This document shows, one piece after another, positions 9,101-17,555 of a stretch of DNA of 64,000 bases. How positions within the stretch are numbered: position 1 is the first letter of the stretch; every line of letters starts with the position of its first letter. The position numbers and the translations under genes are program-made. Source of the DNA: Candidatus Thorarchaeota archaeon (GTDB taxonomy: Archaea > Asgardarchaeota > Thorarchaeia > Thorarchaeales > Thorarchaeaceae); NCBI GenBank assembly GCA_019057475.1, contig DXJO01000006.1, positions 194,327-258,326 of the forward strand. Reading direction: 5' to 3'. The notes under the pieces are model-generated. The model saw only the letters and a program-made list of their open reading frames with translations. It ran no database searches and was not told the origin of the DNA.

Positions 9101-12100
9101 ATTGACCCAATATGAGTCTGTAGCTGCATGTACCTCCAGTATGCCTCCTTGGGATGCATAGTCCTCGAACCAGTCCAAATTGCTGTAAACAGCCTCCATG
9201 AAGGCTGAAGGCTGTTCGGATGCGATTACGACCTTCTCATATGGAGAAAGATCTACAGAACCAATGTCCGAACTCAAGAAGATGTCATAGCTTATGCCCC
9301 AAGCCGTAAGAATATCTCTGATAGCGGGAGAACCCCACGGATCCCAAACCTGGAAGACCGCAACAGGTCCGGTTATCGCTATTTCAAAGACCACAACCAT
9401 CGAGGTCACACCATTGTTGGTGATGCTCGCCTCGTCGGGCACGGGGGCTGCGTAAGCAGTCACGTTATAGACATCCTCAACAGCGGGGGTCCATGAGTAG
9501 GAGAGTGTTTCACTCGTACCATTGTTGAGAGTCGGAATGAGAAGTGAGTCTACCTCAATACCGTCGATAAAGAGCTGGAGCAGAACATCTGTTTCGCTAT
9601 TTAGCCCGTAGTTCGAGACCGTGGCATTGAGTAGCGTCGAATCGCCTGGATTGAGGTGACCTGGCGCGTCCAGCGCGACACTAAGATCATGCTCAGGAAT
9701 CTCGTAATCTGACCACTGGAGCGCATTGTAAATGAACTGGATATCCGCTGTGCTCGACCAGTACTCCGGTATATGTGAGCAATAGGCAAGTCCCCGATGA
9801 GTGAGTACAGCTCCATAATTCTGACTAGATACATCCAATGCTTGGTATGACGCGCCATTAAGCACGGAGGAGTCCCAACCAGAGCTCTGTGGATGGAACG
9901 ACATTCCACCGTAGCCCACTCCATAAGGAGTGGACATTCCCTGGAAAATGGGATGAGCAAGGTTCAGGATGTCGAAGTCAGTTATGCTATCCGCGGTGTA
10001 TGTGATGGAATCAGCTAGTCCATAGAAGGAAGCTAGATCCTCTGCATTCATAGGCATTGAAGAACTTGTCGACAACAGTCCATGTCCCTGCCGGACGTAA
10101 TTCATGATTGCGTCATTTTGCTCGGTAGTGTATGGGTCATAGACATGGGACAAAATCAGAACGTCCGCATTGAAATCTTCAAGGGCCTGAAGTGTGAAAT
10201 CGGGCGCGCTAAATGTCGTGTAGTCGATGAATATCGGAACACTCCCATAAGATTGCCAACGGAAATTGATCTCATCCCAACAGCAGTAATCAGGGTAAAT
10301 TGTGCCGAAGCCGTATAGAACCGCAGCTGTGATGCGAACAGGAATGTAACCGGTGAAGTTGATATGCCCAGTCAGATTGGCCTCAATTGAGATTAGTCCA
10401 CCTACAGTAGGAGTCAAAACGAAATCAATCAAGCCTGATGAGTTTGTGTAACCCGAATCGGCAACACCACAGCCAATGAGATTGATGAAACAATCTTCAA
10501 GTGGGCTACCCTCATAGTAGTCACTGGCAAAAACAGTTAGCGCTTGCGTTTCTTCTTTCATCAAGTAGATCGGGTCCGTGTCAAGATCAACTATTGGTGT
10601 ATCATAGACGATGATGCCCGTTGTGCAGTTCAGGAAACCTGACTTCATGATGTTGACTTCAATGATTCCCTCCGTACTGGGATTAATGAAAATCGTGCAG
10701 GTTCCGTCGACAGAGGTATGATTCGACGCAGAAATGCCGCACCCATCAAAGGTGACATGGGCATTGGGAATTGGTGTGCCGTTCGCACATTCAACCACAT
10801 CAATGGTGATTGTTTCCGAGGTTCCTGTTCTCAGGGCGTCATCGGAGAGTGTGGCCATCAAGCTTGGATATAGAAGGAAAGCGGCTGAGTTCTTGATGAG
10901 TTGACTTCGGTATTCTTGGCTGCCAATGGCATCAATTGAAAACCCGATGAATACAACCCCACCAAACGTGATTGAGGTTAAGGGTGACAGAGCTGAAATC
11001 GCACTATCGCCAGTGAAGCTGCCGCTGTAGCCACCGACATGCATTGATCCATTGGTTGGACTGAATACATCCGCGTACGGTGAACCCAGTCCTCCAGCCA
11101 ACGGAATGGTTGCTGGTAAACCTGAGGTAATGGGATGCGCTCCAGTCTCAAGGTTCAGACTGCCAGAATTGGTGATATGTTGATCAAATTCGACATGGAA
11201 TAGACTCGGGAAGATGGCTCCGTGCTCAGCATCCAGAGTGTTCAGAATGCTGCACCCTTCGAACAGAAGGTTGCCGCCGTTATTGTGGTAGTCAAAGAGT
11301 ACATCCAGCAGGTAGCTATTCGGAGCAACCAATGGATATCCGTAGTTATCACCAACCGAGACAACAACTATGTTATACAAATCCAGTAGAGAAAGGCTAG
11401 GAGTTGAGTTCCATCGAGGATAATAGATGGACACGTTGTACTCCTCGTGGAGCGCAACATAGAAGTCGGCGTAGTTCGTTGAGTCGCCAGCATTGTCGTC
11501 CACCCAACCACCGGGATATGATGGGCCCCACTCACCGGCGTCATCTGCGATTACTAATACATCACCTCGCTTGACTTGAAAGAAGACTTTATCGCCTCCA
11601 TGATGAGTGCCATTGTCAGCCTCGATGTATAAACTGAGCATCCCGAAACCAGTGACGTTGATGTCAGACGAGAATGCCCCGGAGGTGATGGTGAATACCT
11701 TCGTCTGAAGTACGCTGCCCTGTGCATCGAGAAGATAGGCAGTGCCGGAACCGTCTTGATCTGATGTACCGCTGAAGTCAAGAAGAGCATTATAGATAGG
11801 TGCGGAGTCTAGACCCACAGCGACATTGAGGCTTCCAACATAGAAGTCGGTCAACGTTGTACGCACGAATGGATTGTGTACTGTGGTTTCTACCGTGTAA
11901 CGCCCGGGATACTCGTTGACATAGAAAGTGGCAGTGTATTCACCAAGGACATTGGTTGCGAGGGCATCGTCATAGACAATTGTGCCAAAGGGGTCTTTGA
12001 CGGTGACATTTACAGTTCCTACTATGGGGGTGTTGTTGTAGAACAAGCTACAGGTGCCATCGAGCTGAACTTCCTCATCAGTTTCAACTGCTGAAGCTTC

Positions 12101-14125
12101 AGTTGTGACGTTATGCTTCCAATAGAATTTGAATGTAGGATCACCAAAGTAGATAGACTGATAGACTGTTTCCAAGCTAACTACATTTGTCATGTCGAAT
12201 GTCGTAACAACCTCGTACAATGCCGTCTGGAAGGCTTCTTTGGGACTGGCGGTCTGCTGGTCCAGCGCATCTTGAAGAAAATTATTCCAGAAACGATGGT
12301 GGAATCCATCGAAGGCATGATAACCGGCCCACGCAATTCGTGTGGCACCGATGTAAGCAATCGCTCCACCATTCGTAGCTCGGAAGAAGGCCTCGCCTAT
12401 CGTCGGTTCTATGCCTTCGACGTCGAACGCTGCGGTTTCGCAAGCCATTGCAAAGGCAAGGAAACTCATGTTGCCATTATCCAAATCAAGGGCTTCAGAG
12501 GCGTATAGGGAATCCACCCACTGGTCATAGGCTCCGTGATCGAAGAAGTCTACTAGGCTAACTCCCGCATTGATCCGGTCAATCGTTGCCTGATGAGACA
12601 GCGAGCCGTCTGTTGGGTAGAGCCGGTCAACCTCAAAGAACGAGTCGTAGAGAAACCTCTGATTTATCTCTTCTTCAACCATGTTGGCTCCATCGCCGCT
12701 ACCGAAGCAGTCGGGAGCAATTAGGAGGAAGTCATCCATCCAGTCGCCAAGAACAGGATTGCTTTCGAATCGAATAATAGAAGCACATACTTGCTTTGCT
12801 TGTTCAGGAGTCTGAACAGGAAGTCTGCCGACCATTACTTCTGGGAACAGGTCTACGTTATCTTCAAGCTCGCCATAGAGCCCGTTGTCATTAGCATCCC
12901 AGTCCCCATCTAGGCACTCGAAGTAGAAGTCGCTTGGTTCAGTACCGTTATCGAGCCCTGCACCGGCGTTCTCCGGATCCCATACCTCGCGAGTCGGTAC
13001 GATATCGCAATCGCCAACAAGCAAGTAATACTCGGTCCCCCTATCGTGGTACGTCGCGTTGATGAAATCGCGTACCTGCTCTGCATGGTCGTCCCCAGAA
13101 TACCATGCGTAAATGTCCTGCACTGTTTCTATGGTGACATTGAAGCCAATATCTGTCTTCCAATCCACGAAATCCTCCAATGCAGTTACAAACGTTTCAT
13201 CAGCAATGAGGATATAACCTTCGCCGTTGTCGAATGACGGTCCGAAGGATGTTGAAGGATTGATGAAATCTTCGGGTGAGATGGGCACATCGAATTGAAT
13301 CTCAACAGTCAATTGGATAGCAAGCAGGCCCTCCTTTGTGGTTGGATTGTATCGGAGCGGACGCAGTGTCATGTAAAGCCCCTGTTCGTCACCCATATTC
13401 ACGATATCGGTTTCAATGACATTATCTGGTGCAAACGTAGCCAAAGCGTAAGCATCTGGATCAAGGAAAAGCCCTTTCAGAGATCCCAGTTGATTTGAAA
13501 CTTGCAGTGGTTCAGGCCCCGGAATGATTCTAAGTCCATTAATGGACTCGAACATTTGGTCACGAACCTCAATGGATTTCACATTGGCATAGTCAGGGAT
13601 GGAGAGCATTATGTTTCTGTATGGCAGTGTTGGGCGTCCGTGATCCTGGCTGAGCTGAGTGTTTGGAACTACTAAGCTTTGAAAGACACCTTCTTCAAAA
13701 GAGTACGTGATTGTGCTGTAGCTACCAATTGAAACATCAACGTAGAGAGTGTCACCTGCAACCTCATAGCGAATGTCCATGCCAGAGCCTGCGTCTTCGT
13801 ACAGGCGTGTTTCCCAACGTTGAATGCCCTCTGCGGATTGCCTGTAAGGCGCTAGCATGTCGCGGGAGTCAAACCAGTTGTTTTTTTCGTCTAGACGATA
13901 CCAGTCATCGTCGGTGCTTGACGGTTCCTTTGAGCTCAATGGCTGAGCGCGGTCTTTGGTTGATGACGATACAAATGAGTCATCAAGTGTATTGAGTTGT
14001 TTAGTTATGCCCTCCGTTGAGTTTCCAGATGGAAAATAGCTGGAAAATGGCACGGTTAGCGGCGGTACAAAAAGCAAAGAGATCACTGCCAGACACAGCA
14101 GTTTGGAAAGCAAATCGGTCCTCAT
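6167..14125 (-). CDS. Giant surface protein with gingipain-like C25 peptidase domain
   Basis: Secreted, membrane-anchored protein of 2,652 aa. Reading order: signal peptide (1-28); a gingipain-like cysteine peptidase region (about 290-670) with 'YYLLVGDCDIVP', a candidate catalytic His near 530 in 'FFDHGAYD' and Cys near 562 in 'MACETA', 32 residues apart as in gingipains; an extracellular domain; three glutamine-amidotransferase-like/DUF4350-like regions (about 850-1090, 1270-1470, 1590-1780); Ig-like modules (1100-1270); three CARDB-type domains (about 1480, 1790, 2075); an extracellular beta domain (1890-2065); a module shared with the 28574 protein (2260-2430); cadherin-like and Ig-like domains; a final membrane helix (about 2626-2647) and an RRRR tail. 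Many NxS/T sites suggest heavy N-glycosylation. An AAGGGG site precedes the ATG. Peptidase activity is inferred from the dyad and context, not proven. Confidence 0.85.
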   Translation of the reverse strand: MRTDLLSKLLCLAVISLLFVPPLTVPFSSYFPSGNSTEGITKQLNTLDDSFVSSSTKDRAQPLSSKEPSSTDDDWYRLDEKNNWFDSRDMLAPYRQSAEGIQRWETRLYEDAGSGMDIRYEVAGDTLYVDVSIGSYSTITYSFEEGVFQSLVVPNTQLSQDHGRPTLPYRNIMLSIPDYANVKSIEVRDQMFESINGLRIIPGPEPLQVSNQLGSLKGLFLDPDAYALATFAPDNVIETDIVNMGDEQGLYMTLRPLRYNPTTKEGLLAIQLTVEIQFDVPISPEDFINPSTSFGPSFDNGEGYILIADETFVTALEDFVDWKTDIGFNVTIETVQDIYAWYSGDDHAEQVRDFINATYHDRGTEYYLLVGDCDIVPTREVWDPENAGAGLDNGTEPSDFYFECLDGDWDANDNGLYGELEDNVDLFPEVMVGRLPVQTPEQAKQVCASIIRFESNPVLGDWMDDFLLIAPDCFGSGDGANMVEEEINQRFLYDSFFEVDRLYPTDGSLSHQATIDRINAGVSLVDFFDHGAYDQWVDSLYASEALDLDNGNMSFLAFAMACETAAFDVEGIEPTIGEAFFRATNGGAIAYIGATRIAWAGYHAFDGFHHRFWNNFLQDALDQQTASPKEAFQTALYEVVTTFDMTNVVSLETVYQSIYFGDPTFKFYWKHNVTTEASAVETDEEVQLDGTCSLFYNNTPIVGTVNVTVKDPFGTIVYDDALATNVLGEYTATFYVNEYPGRYTVETTVHNPFVRTTLTDFYVGSLNVAVGLDSAPIYNALLDFSGTSDQDGSGTAYLLDAQGSVLQTKVFTITSGAFSSDINVTGFGMLSLYIEADNGTHHGGDKVFFQVKRGDVLVIADDAGEWGPSYPGGWVDDNAGDSTNYADFYVALHEEYNVSIYYPRWNSTPSLSLLDLYNIVVVSVGDNYGYPLVAPNSYLLDVLFDYHNNGGNLLFEGCSILNTLDAEHGAIFPSLFHVEFDQHITNSGSLNLETGAHPITSGLPATIPLAGGLGSPYADVFSPTNGSMHVGGYSGSFTGDSAISALSPLTSITFGGVVFIGFSIDAIGSQEYRSQLIKNSAAFLLYPSLMATLSDDALRTGTSETITIDVVECANGTPIPNAHVTFDGCGISASNHTSVDGTCTIFINPSTEGIIEVNIMKSGFLNCTTGIIVYDTPIVDLDTDPIYLMKEETQALTVFASDYYEGSPLEDCFINLIGCGVADSGYTNSSGLIDFVLTPTVGGLISIEANLTGHINFTGYIPVRITAAVLYGFGTIYPDYCCWDEINFRWQSYGSVPIFIDYTTFSAPDFTLQALEDFNADVLILSHVYDPYTTEQNDAIMNYVRQGHGLLSTSSSMPMNAEDLASFYGLADSITYTADSITDFDILNLAHPIFQGMSTPYGVGYGGMSFHPQSSGWDSSVLNGASYQALDVSSQNYGAVLTHRGLAYCSHIPEYWSSTADIQFIYNALQWSDYEIPEHDLSVALDAPGHLNPGDSTLLNATVSNYGLNSETDVLLQLFIDGIEVDSLLIPTLNNGTSETLSYSWTPAVEDVYNVTAYAAPVPDEASITNNGVTSMVVVFEIAITGPVAVFQVWDPWGSPAIRDILTAWGISYDIFLSSDIGSVDLSPYEKVVIASEQPSAFMEAVYSNLDWFEDYASQGGILEVHAATDSYWVNGMIPGGPTYVAFYGDVVSIVNPVHPILLNPNLITDAELDNWWWSVYGYLDSIPAGADIILVAEPDYPALIEFRFGAGAIVISTQTLEYGFENGSSRILENILLHIPIIYDHDLAAGLQAPERLSPGDSVLLNATAFNTGLNIETNVLLQLFIDDIEVDSLFISELANGTSQTLSYLWTPTLEGTYNVTAYVAPKPDDENTGNNAATRLVSICELHDYTMEEGSATWLDAKANGENLYLNGDDVYTSVALPFNFRFYDGTFDTVYISSNGWLSFSNPDPREYSNPQFPSADPDFAYALAPFWDDLWADNNVYAWVTADWAVIQFDNYDHLGGSLLGTFEVVLYADGLIQFNYLEIVNVFSATVGLNHGDGIHYNNYLDDDLEGVTDFALRFTYHAYEHDLAVSLNVPSELPVDTLFIIDATVTNLGTSDEVGVAFSLYIDDALVSSVTIPQLNSYESYVLSYPWIPTEMRTYNITAYAEPVLGEPFTGNNVATALPSVGGTYFFIVTPTIGATVFGGQVYVEFDASDSENLQEIHVFVNGEFITSLWNATGNSDLIVPVFQNGTNTILLMAFWWDLTTLNATVTVDSIDVVPIALPNPGDYVNWRIETDLYTEDMNFTFGDWLSEFEVNVSMTIHLYNESGTIMLGEFGMIVNVLNGYIPFADMGWDHMHFFCFSGLQSLEVIGSFADMGDAAPFFAWNDLLFVDGSTIYEGYAVWTLSNEEHMMTAYALRPTGMLVYIRSDDPLNPMEGYITETNLLPAYDTTAPVWAEDPTDQNVELGHALSYGLTAIDPSGISTWWLNDTVRFAVSADGLVTSIVSLEEGTYGLHIWVNDTLGNTLSGTFSVSVQDTLPPEIDHPEDINYTLGETGNSITWHPTDALPASYEISIDGTVVRSGPWNSSSEVISISVDGLDSGTYSYTLIVTDEHGLSSSDTELVTVSEPTTPIPPIDMTIVIIIIMGVVVVVIIVAVVLRRRRAY

Positions 14126-14271
14126 TGGGAATCCCCTTTTTTTGGCGTGCGCAAGGAATAAGCGGCCAAAACTCTGTCTATGTTACAGAATTCAGCATTG
14201 CTCTGGCTTCGTCCGTCCTTACCACAGGAGTTCTAAGAAATAAATGCTATTAATTGTTTGCAGTTTTTACA

Positions 14272-14751
14272 TTATTCAGCTTCGTCATACTCTTCAAAGA
14301 CCGACCAGTTCGGTGCGTATTCGATTGGTTCAAGGTCCCGCTCTTCTAGTTGCAGGCCCTCAGCTTCTGCCACTGCTAGTCGTAGTGTGTAAGACTTAGC
14401 ACCCTCCCAGCGCAGGTAATCATTCAAGTCCGCAGAGAACTCGCCCTGATACCGCCCACACTGTCCGCTACAGAACACCTTACTATTCTCGCGGATCTCA
14501 AGAATCCCACTACAATATTTGCAGAAAGCCTCCATTCCATGGGCATGTAATCGGCCATCAATCAAGCGTACGAGAAAGACAGTGTCGTCGAGATTGCAGA
14601 CGCCCCACTCCTCGCCTTCATGGGTTGTCTTTTGCCACAGTTGTCCTTTTGGACGCTCCCGCTTCACAACCACCGGAGGCTTAGGTTGACTGACTTCTTT
14701 CTTCTCGGACTCGTCGAAGTCGGCCAGCCTTGTCTGCACAGAACGCCTCAT
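14272..14751 (-). CDS. Zinc-ribbon protein of unknown function
   Basis: Unrecognised 159-residue cytosolic protein. A charged, proline-containing N-terminal tail (about 45 aa) leads to a small beta domain and then a clear treble CxxC...CxxxC pattern ('FCKYCSG' and 'VFCSGQCG'), suggesting one bound zinc or iron. The C terminus is strongly acidic. It lies 52 bases downstream of the phosphofructokinase gene on the same strand and may share its transcript. The domain has some resemblance to Rieske-type ferredoxins in layout, but the Cys-His pairs needed for a Rieske cluster are not present, so I do not call it one. Confidence 0.6.
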   Translation of the reverse strand: MRRSVQTRLADFDESEKKEVSQPKPPVVVKRERPKGQLWQKTTHEGEEWGVCNLDDTVFLVRLIDGRLHAHGMEAFCKYCSGILEIRENSKVFCSGQCGRYQGEFSADLNDYLRWEGAKSYTLRLAVAEAEGLQLEERDLEPIEYAPNWSVFEEYDEAE

Positions 14752-14803
14752 GCAGTGATGTGCCTACAGGGACTGATAAACACGTAGACATGGACCGCCT
14801 GTG

Positions 14804-15772
14804 TTAGCTTGATAGATCGGTTATCCTTTCAAGCATCCATTCTTCTATGTGCTTCTTTTTCTTCCATGTATCCTCGAAGGGGGTCTCCACAAGATCTCGA
14901 CCTGATTCCCCAACCATGATACCTGTCTTGCCCTCGAGTATGCAGTCAATGGCATATGCACCAAGGCGTGTTGCCAGAATCCGATCACAATGGGTGGGAT
15001 TGCCTCCTCTCTGGATGTAGCCAAGAATAGAAACCCTGCAACCCTCTTCCACCTTGTCGGTGAGCTTTGAAGCTATTGCAGTAGCGTCCCCGGCTTCGTC
15101 GCCTTCTGCCACGATGATGATGGAACTCATCTTACCTTTTCTTCGCTCCTCAATGATAATCTGGGCGAGTTCATCAAGATCCGTGGGAGTTTCAGGGATT
15201 ATTATTGCAGAGGCACCGCTCGCGATTCCCACGTGTGCCGCGATTGCTCCCGAATGCCGCCCCATCACCTCGATAAGGAACACCCTCGAAAACGCTTCTG
15301 CAGTGTCTCGAATCTTGTCGATTGCCACTAGAGCATTGTTCACTGCAGTGTCGAAACCTATCGAATGGTCTGTACCAAAGACATCATTATCGATAGTTCC
15401 TGGCACGCCGATGAGCAACCCGTCTTTCCATCGTTTCCCAAGCTCGTAGAGCCCTCTCATGGTTCCGTCCCCCCCGACAGCAATCAGCGCGTTTATGTCC
15501 TTCTTCTTTAATTTCTCAGCCGCTTTCTTGAGACCCGCTTTGGTCTTGAACTCCTCCGATCGGCCAGTAGTGAGTATAGTGCCACCTCTGTGGATGATCT
15601 TTGCCACCGACCTTGCGTCAAGAAAAACGTACGCTTCATCAAGGATTCCTTGGTATCCTCCAACGATACCGTATACTTGGAATCTCTGCTTGCAGCCGAT
15701 TCTAACAATGGCCCTGATACAGGCATTCATCCCGGGGCTGTCTCCGCCGCTGGTCAGAACTCCTATTCTCAT
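14804..15772 (-). CDS. pfkA: 6-phosphofructokinase, PfkA family
   Basis: Glycolytic kinase converting fructose 6-phosphate to fructose 1,6-bisphosphate. Family motifs are plain: 'LTSGGDSPGMN' at the N terminus, 'GGDGT' near residue 99, 'PGTIDND' with the catalytic aspartates near 125, 'EVMGRHSG' and 'LGYIQRGG'. Gly in the GGDGT motif (rather than GGDD) points to ATP rather than pyrophosphate as phosphoryl donor; this is a family rule, not tested. The length of 322 aa is normal. Many archaea use ADP-dependent kinases of a different fold, so a bacterial-type PfkA implies a transferred or lineage-specific glycolytic enzyme. It lies between the DinB protein gene and the zinc-ribbon gene, all on the same strand. 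Confidence 0.95.
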   Translation of the reverse strand: MRIGVLTSGGDSPGMNACIRAIVRIGCKQRFQVYGIVGGYQGILDEAYVFLDARSVAKIIHRGGTILTTGRSEEFKTKAGLKKAAEKLKKKDINALIAVGGDGTMRGLYELGKRWKDGLLIGVPGTIDNDVFGTDHSIGFDTAVNNALVAIDKIRDTAEAFSRVFLIEVMGRHSGAIAAHVGIASGASAIIIPETPTDLDELAQIIIEERRKGKMSSIIIVAEGDEAGDATAIASKLTDKVEEGCRVSILGYIQRGGNPTHCDRILATRLGAYAIDCILEGKTGIMVGESGRDLVETPFEDTWKKKKHIEEWMLERITDLSS

Positions 15773-15842
15773 AGCTGAAGCGTATGTGGGTTTTCAGATA
15801 TAGCCATTCTGGCGAATGCAAACGGGTCGACTATGGGGCGTT

Positions 15843-16331
15843 TCAACCAGGAGGATTCTCAGCAAAGAACATCAGGTAATCAGTACCGGGGATCTCCTTA
15901 CCAAGCGCCCTTAAGGTCATGACAAGTTGGCCTCGATGGTGTGTGTTGTGAAATAGATATTGCAGATAAAAGTCTAGAACGTCCATCTCAAATGGTTTGT
16001 CAGTCAGGTGTGGGACCATTATCTTGCCCTGTGGAATCTCCGCGATTGTCTTGCTCAATCGAGTATCCAATCGAGCCCATCGGCTTAGAAGCTCATCCAT
16101 TGAGTATCTTTCAACTGCTTCGAACACTGTCCGATCAGATGATTCGTCTGCAATGTAGAAGCACGTTTCCAGCGCAAGAACAATATGCTCGCTTAGACCT
16201 CTTGCCGTTTTTGTTCCGATCTTCTTGTTGAGCTCCTTCTTAGTCAGTTTGCTGACCAATGCTCTGATTCTTTTTCCTGCCCAGAGATTGTACTGTCCAA
16301 GATACTTGAAGGTCGTTTTGGATTCCTCCAT
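15843..16331 (-). CDS. DinB-family protein
   Basis: Member of the DinB/YfiT-like four-helix superfamily, which includes metal-dependent thiol transferases and hydrolases. The sequence of 162 aa shows the expected N terminus ('YLGQYNLWAGKRI'), a metal-ligand histidine in 'LSEHIV' and the C-terminal 'FHNTHHRGQ' motif carrying the other two histidine ligands. The substrate cannot be inferred from sequence. It sits upstream of pfkA on the same strand with a 70-base gap. The fold assignment is confident. Confidence 0.85.
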   Translation of the reverse strand: MEESKTTFKYLGQYNLWAGKRIRALVSKLTKKELNKKIGTKTARGLSEHIVLALETCFYIADESSDRTVFEAVERYSMDELLSRWARLDTRLSKTIAEIPQGKIMVPHLTDKPFEMDVLDFYLQYLFHNTHHRGQLVMTLRALGKEIPGTDYLMFFAENPPG

Positions 16332-16427
16332 GTGCTTCGTAAGGTCACAACTAGCTTAGCTGAACTTTCTCTTCTTTGTATCGGTTTGACTAAGGTGTCG
16401 ATTTGACAAGCCACTCTTGGTTGCCCT

Positions 16428-17384
16428 TCAAACCAGGTTCTTGAACTTCAGATAGAACAACAGTGGTACGGTGATGATTAAGCTGAATAGCGTGATGATG
16501 ACAAACGCAAATGGGTCGCTCTCTAGCGGAAGACCGACGTTCATCCCATACAAACTTGCTATCAGTGTCGGCACACTCACAACTAATGAGATTACGGTCA
16601 GAGTCTTCATGACCTTGCTTAAGTTATGACCTACAATGCTGTCGTATGCATTCATAGCATTATTGATGAGATCTCGATAGATGGCGCTCAATCCCATTTG
16701 CTGCTCAAGATCAACCTCAAGTTCCTCAAGCCTATCAGCATCGAGTGGCATCTTGCCAATCATGTGAACTCTCTTCAATCTCCGCAAGACCCTCATGTTA
16801 GCCTTAAGGGCTGCCTCCATGAAGATTGTATCTCTTGAAAGCTGGAAGAAACGGTCAAGCTGCGACGGGTAGAGCTCGGCTAGCAGGCGATCCTCCATGT
16901 TGTTAATTGTAGCCTCAACAATATCAAGCGTATATTCAAAGGACTTGATGATGGTTTCCCACAGTTGGTAAATGACCTCACTTGGTGTGGTGCTGTTTCG
17001 AAGCTTCACCCACACCCGGTCCTTCCTAAGAGGGACAAGCTGATTCTTTACAATGATGATGTCGCGTCCGTTCGTGAAGACACCAATTGGGTAGGTGGAG
17101 TACGGGCGCTCTTCTACATTGAGATTGACGGGCACTCGAAGTATAAGCATGGTATACCTGTCTTCTATCTGAAGCCGAGGTCTCTCGTCCAAGTCCTGGA
17201 CATCCTGCAAGTCCTCAAGGTCGATCTCGAAACGCTGAGATATCTTCGCTAAATCCTTGGGAGTAAAATCAACTAGATCGATGAGCAACGGTACGTCTGG
17301 AGCTGCGTCAAGGTTGTCATGTTTTATCCCACTCTCCAATTCGATTATTGTGAAGGTGCGTTTCTCCTTCTCTATACCGCTCAT
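16428..17384 (-). CDS. corA: CorA-family magnesium/cobalt channel
   Basis: Divalent cation channel of the CorA family. A large soluble N-terminal domain leads into a long helix and two C-terminal membrane segments; the signature 'YGMN' follows the first of these near residue 279 from the preferred start. The track begins 17 codons upstream, but the ATG at 17384 has GAGGTGGA five bases before it and gives a normal N terminus of about 318 aa. The basic 'KFKNLV' C terminus fits CorA topology. It would form a homopentamer importing Mg2+; cobalt or other metal transport cannot be excluded. Confidence 0.92.
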   Translation of the reverse strand: MSGIEKEKRTFTIIELESGIKHDNLDAAPDVPLLIDLVDFTPKDLAKISQRFEIDLEDLQDVQDLDERPRLQIEDRYTMLILRVPVNLNVEERPYSTYPIGVFTNGRDIIIVKNQLVPLRKDRVWVKLRNSTTPSEVIYQLWETIIKSFEYTLDIVEATINNMEDRLLAELYPSQLDRFFQLSRDTIFMEAALKANMRVLRRLKRVHMIGKMPLDADRLEELEVDLEQQMGLSAIYRDLINNAMNAYDSIVGHNLSKVMKTLTVISLVVSVPTLIASLYGMNVGLPLESDPFAFVIITLFSLIITVPLLFYLKFKNLV

Positions 17385-17555
17385 CGTATCCACCTCGTAT
17401 GCAGTTTCGTATCGCTGACATCTTTCTTTACCCAACTAGATAGGTGGTTCTATTACATGCGAACCTTAGAACACAATTGTGCCTTTTACCCTGGGGCCTG
17501 TAGATATCCGCTGTTGCCCTTTTAGGGTTTTCCGCATACTTCAAGAACGAACAGA

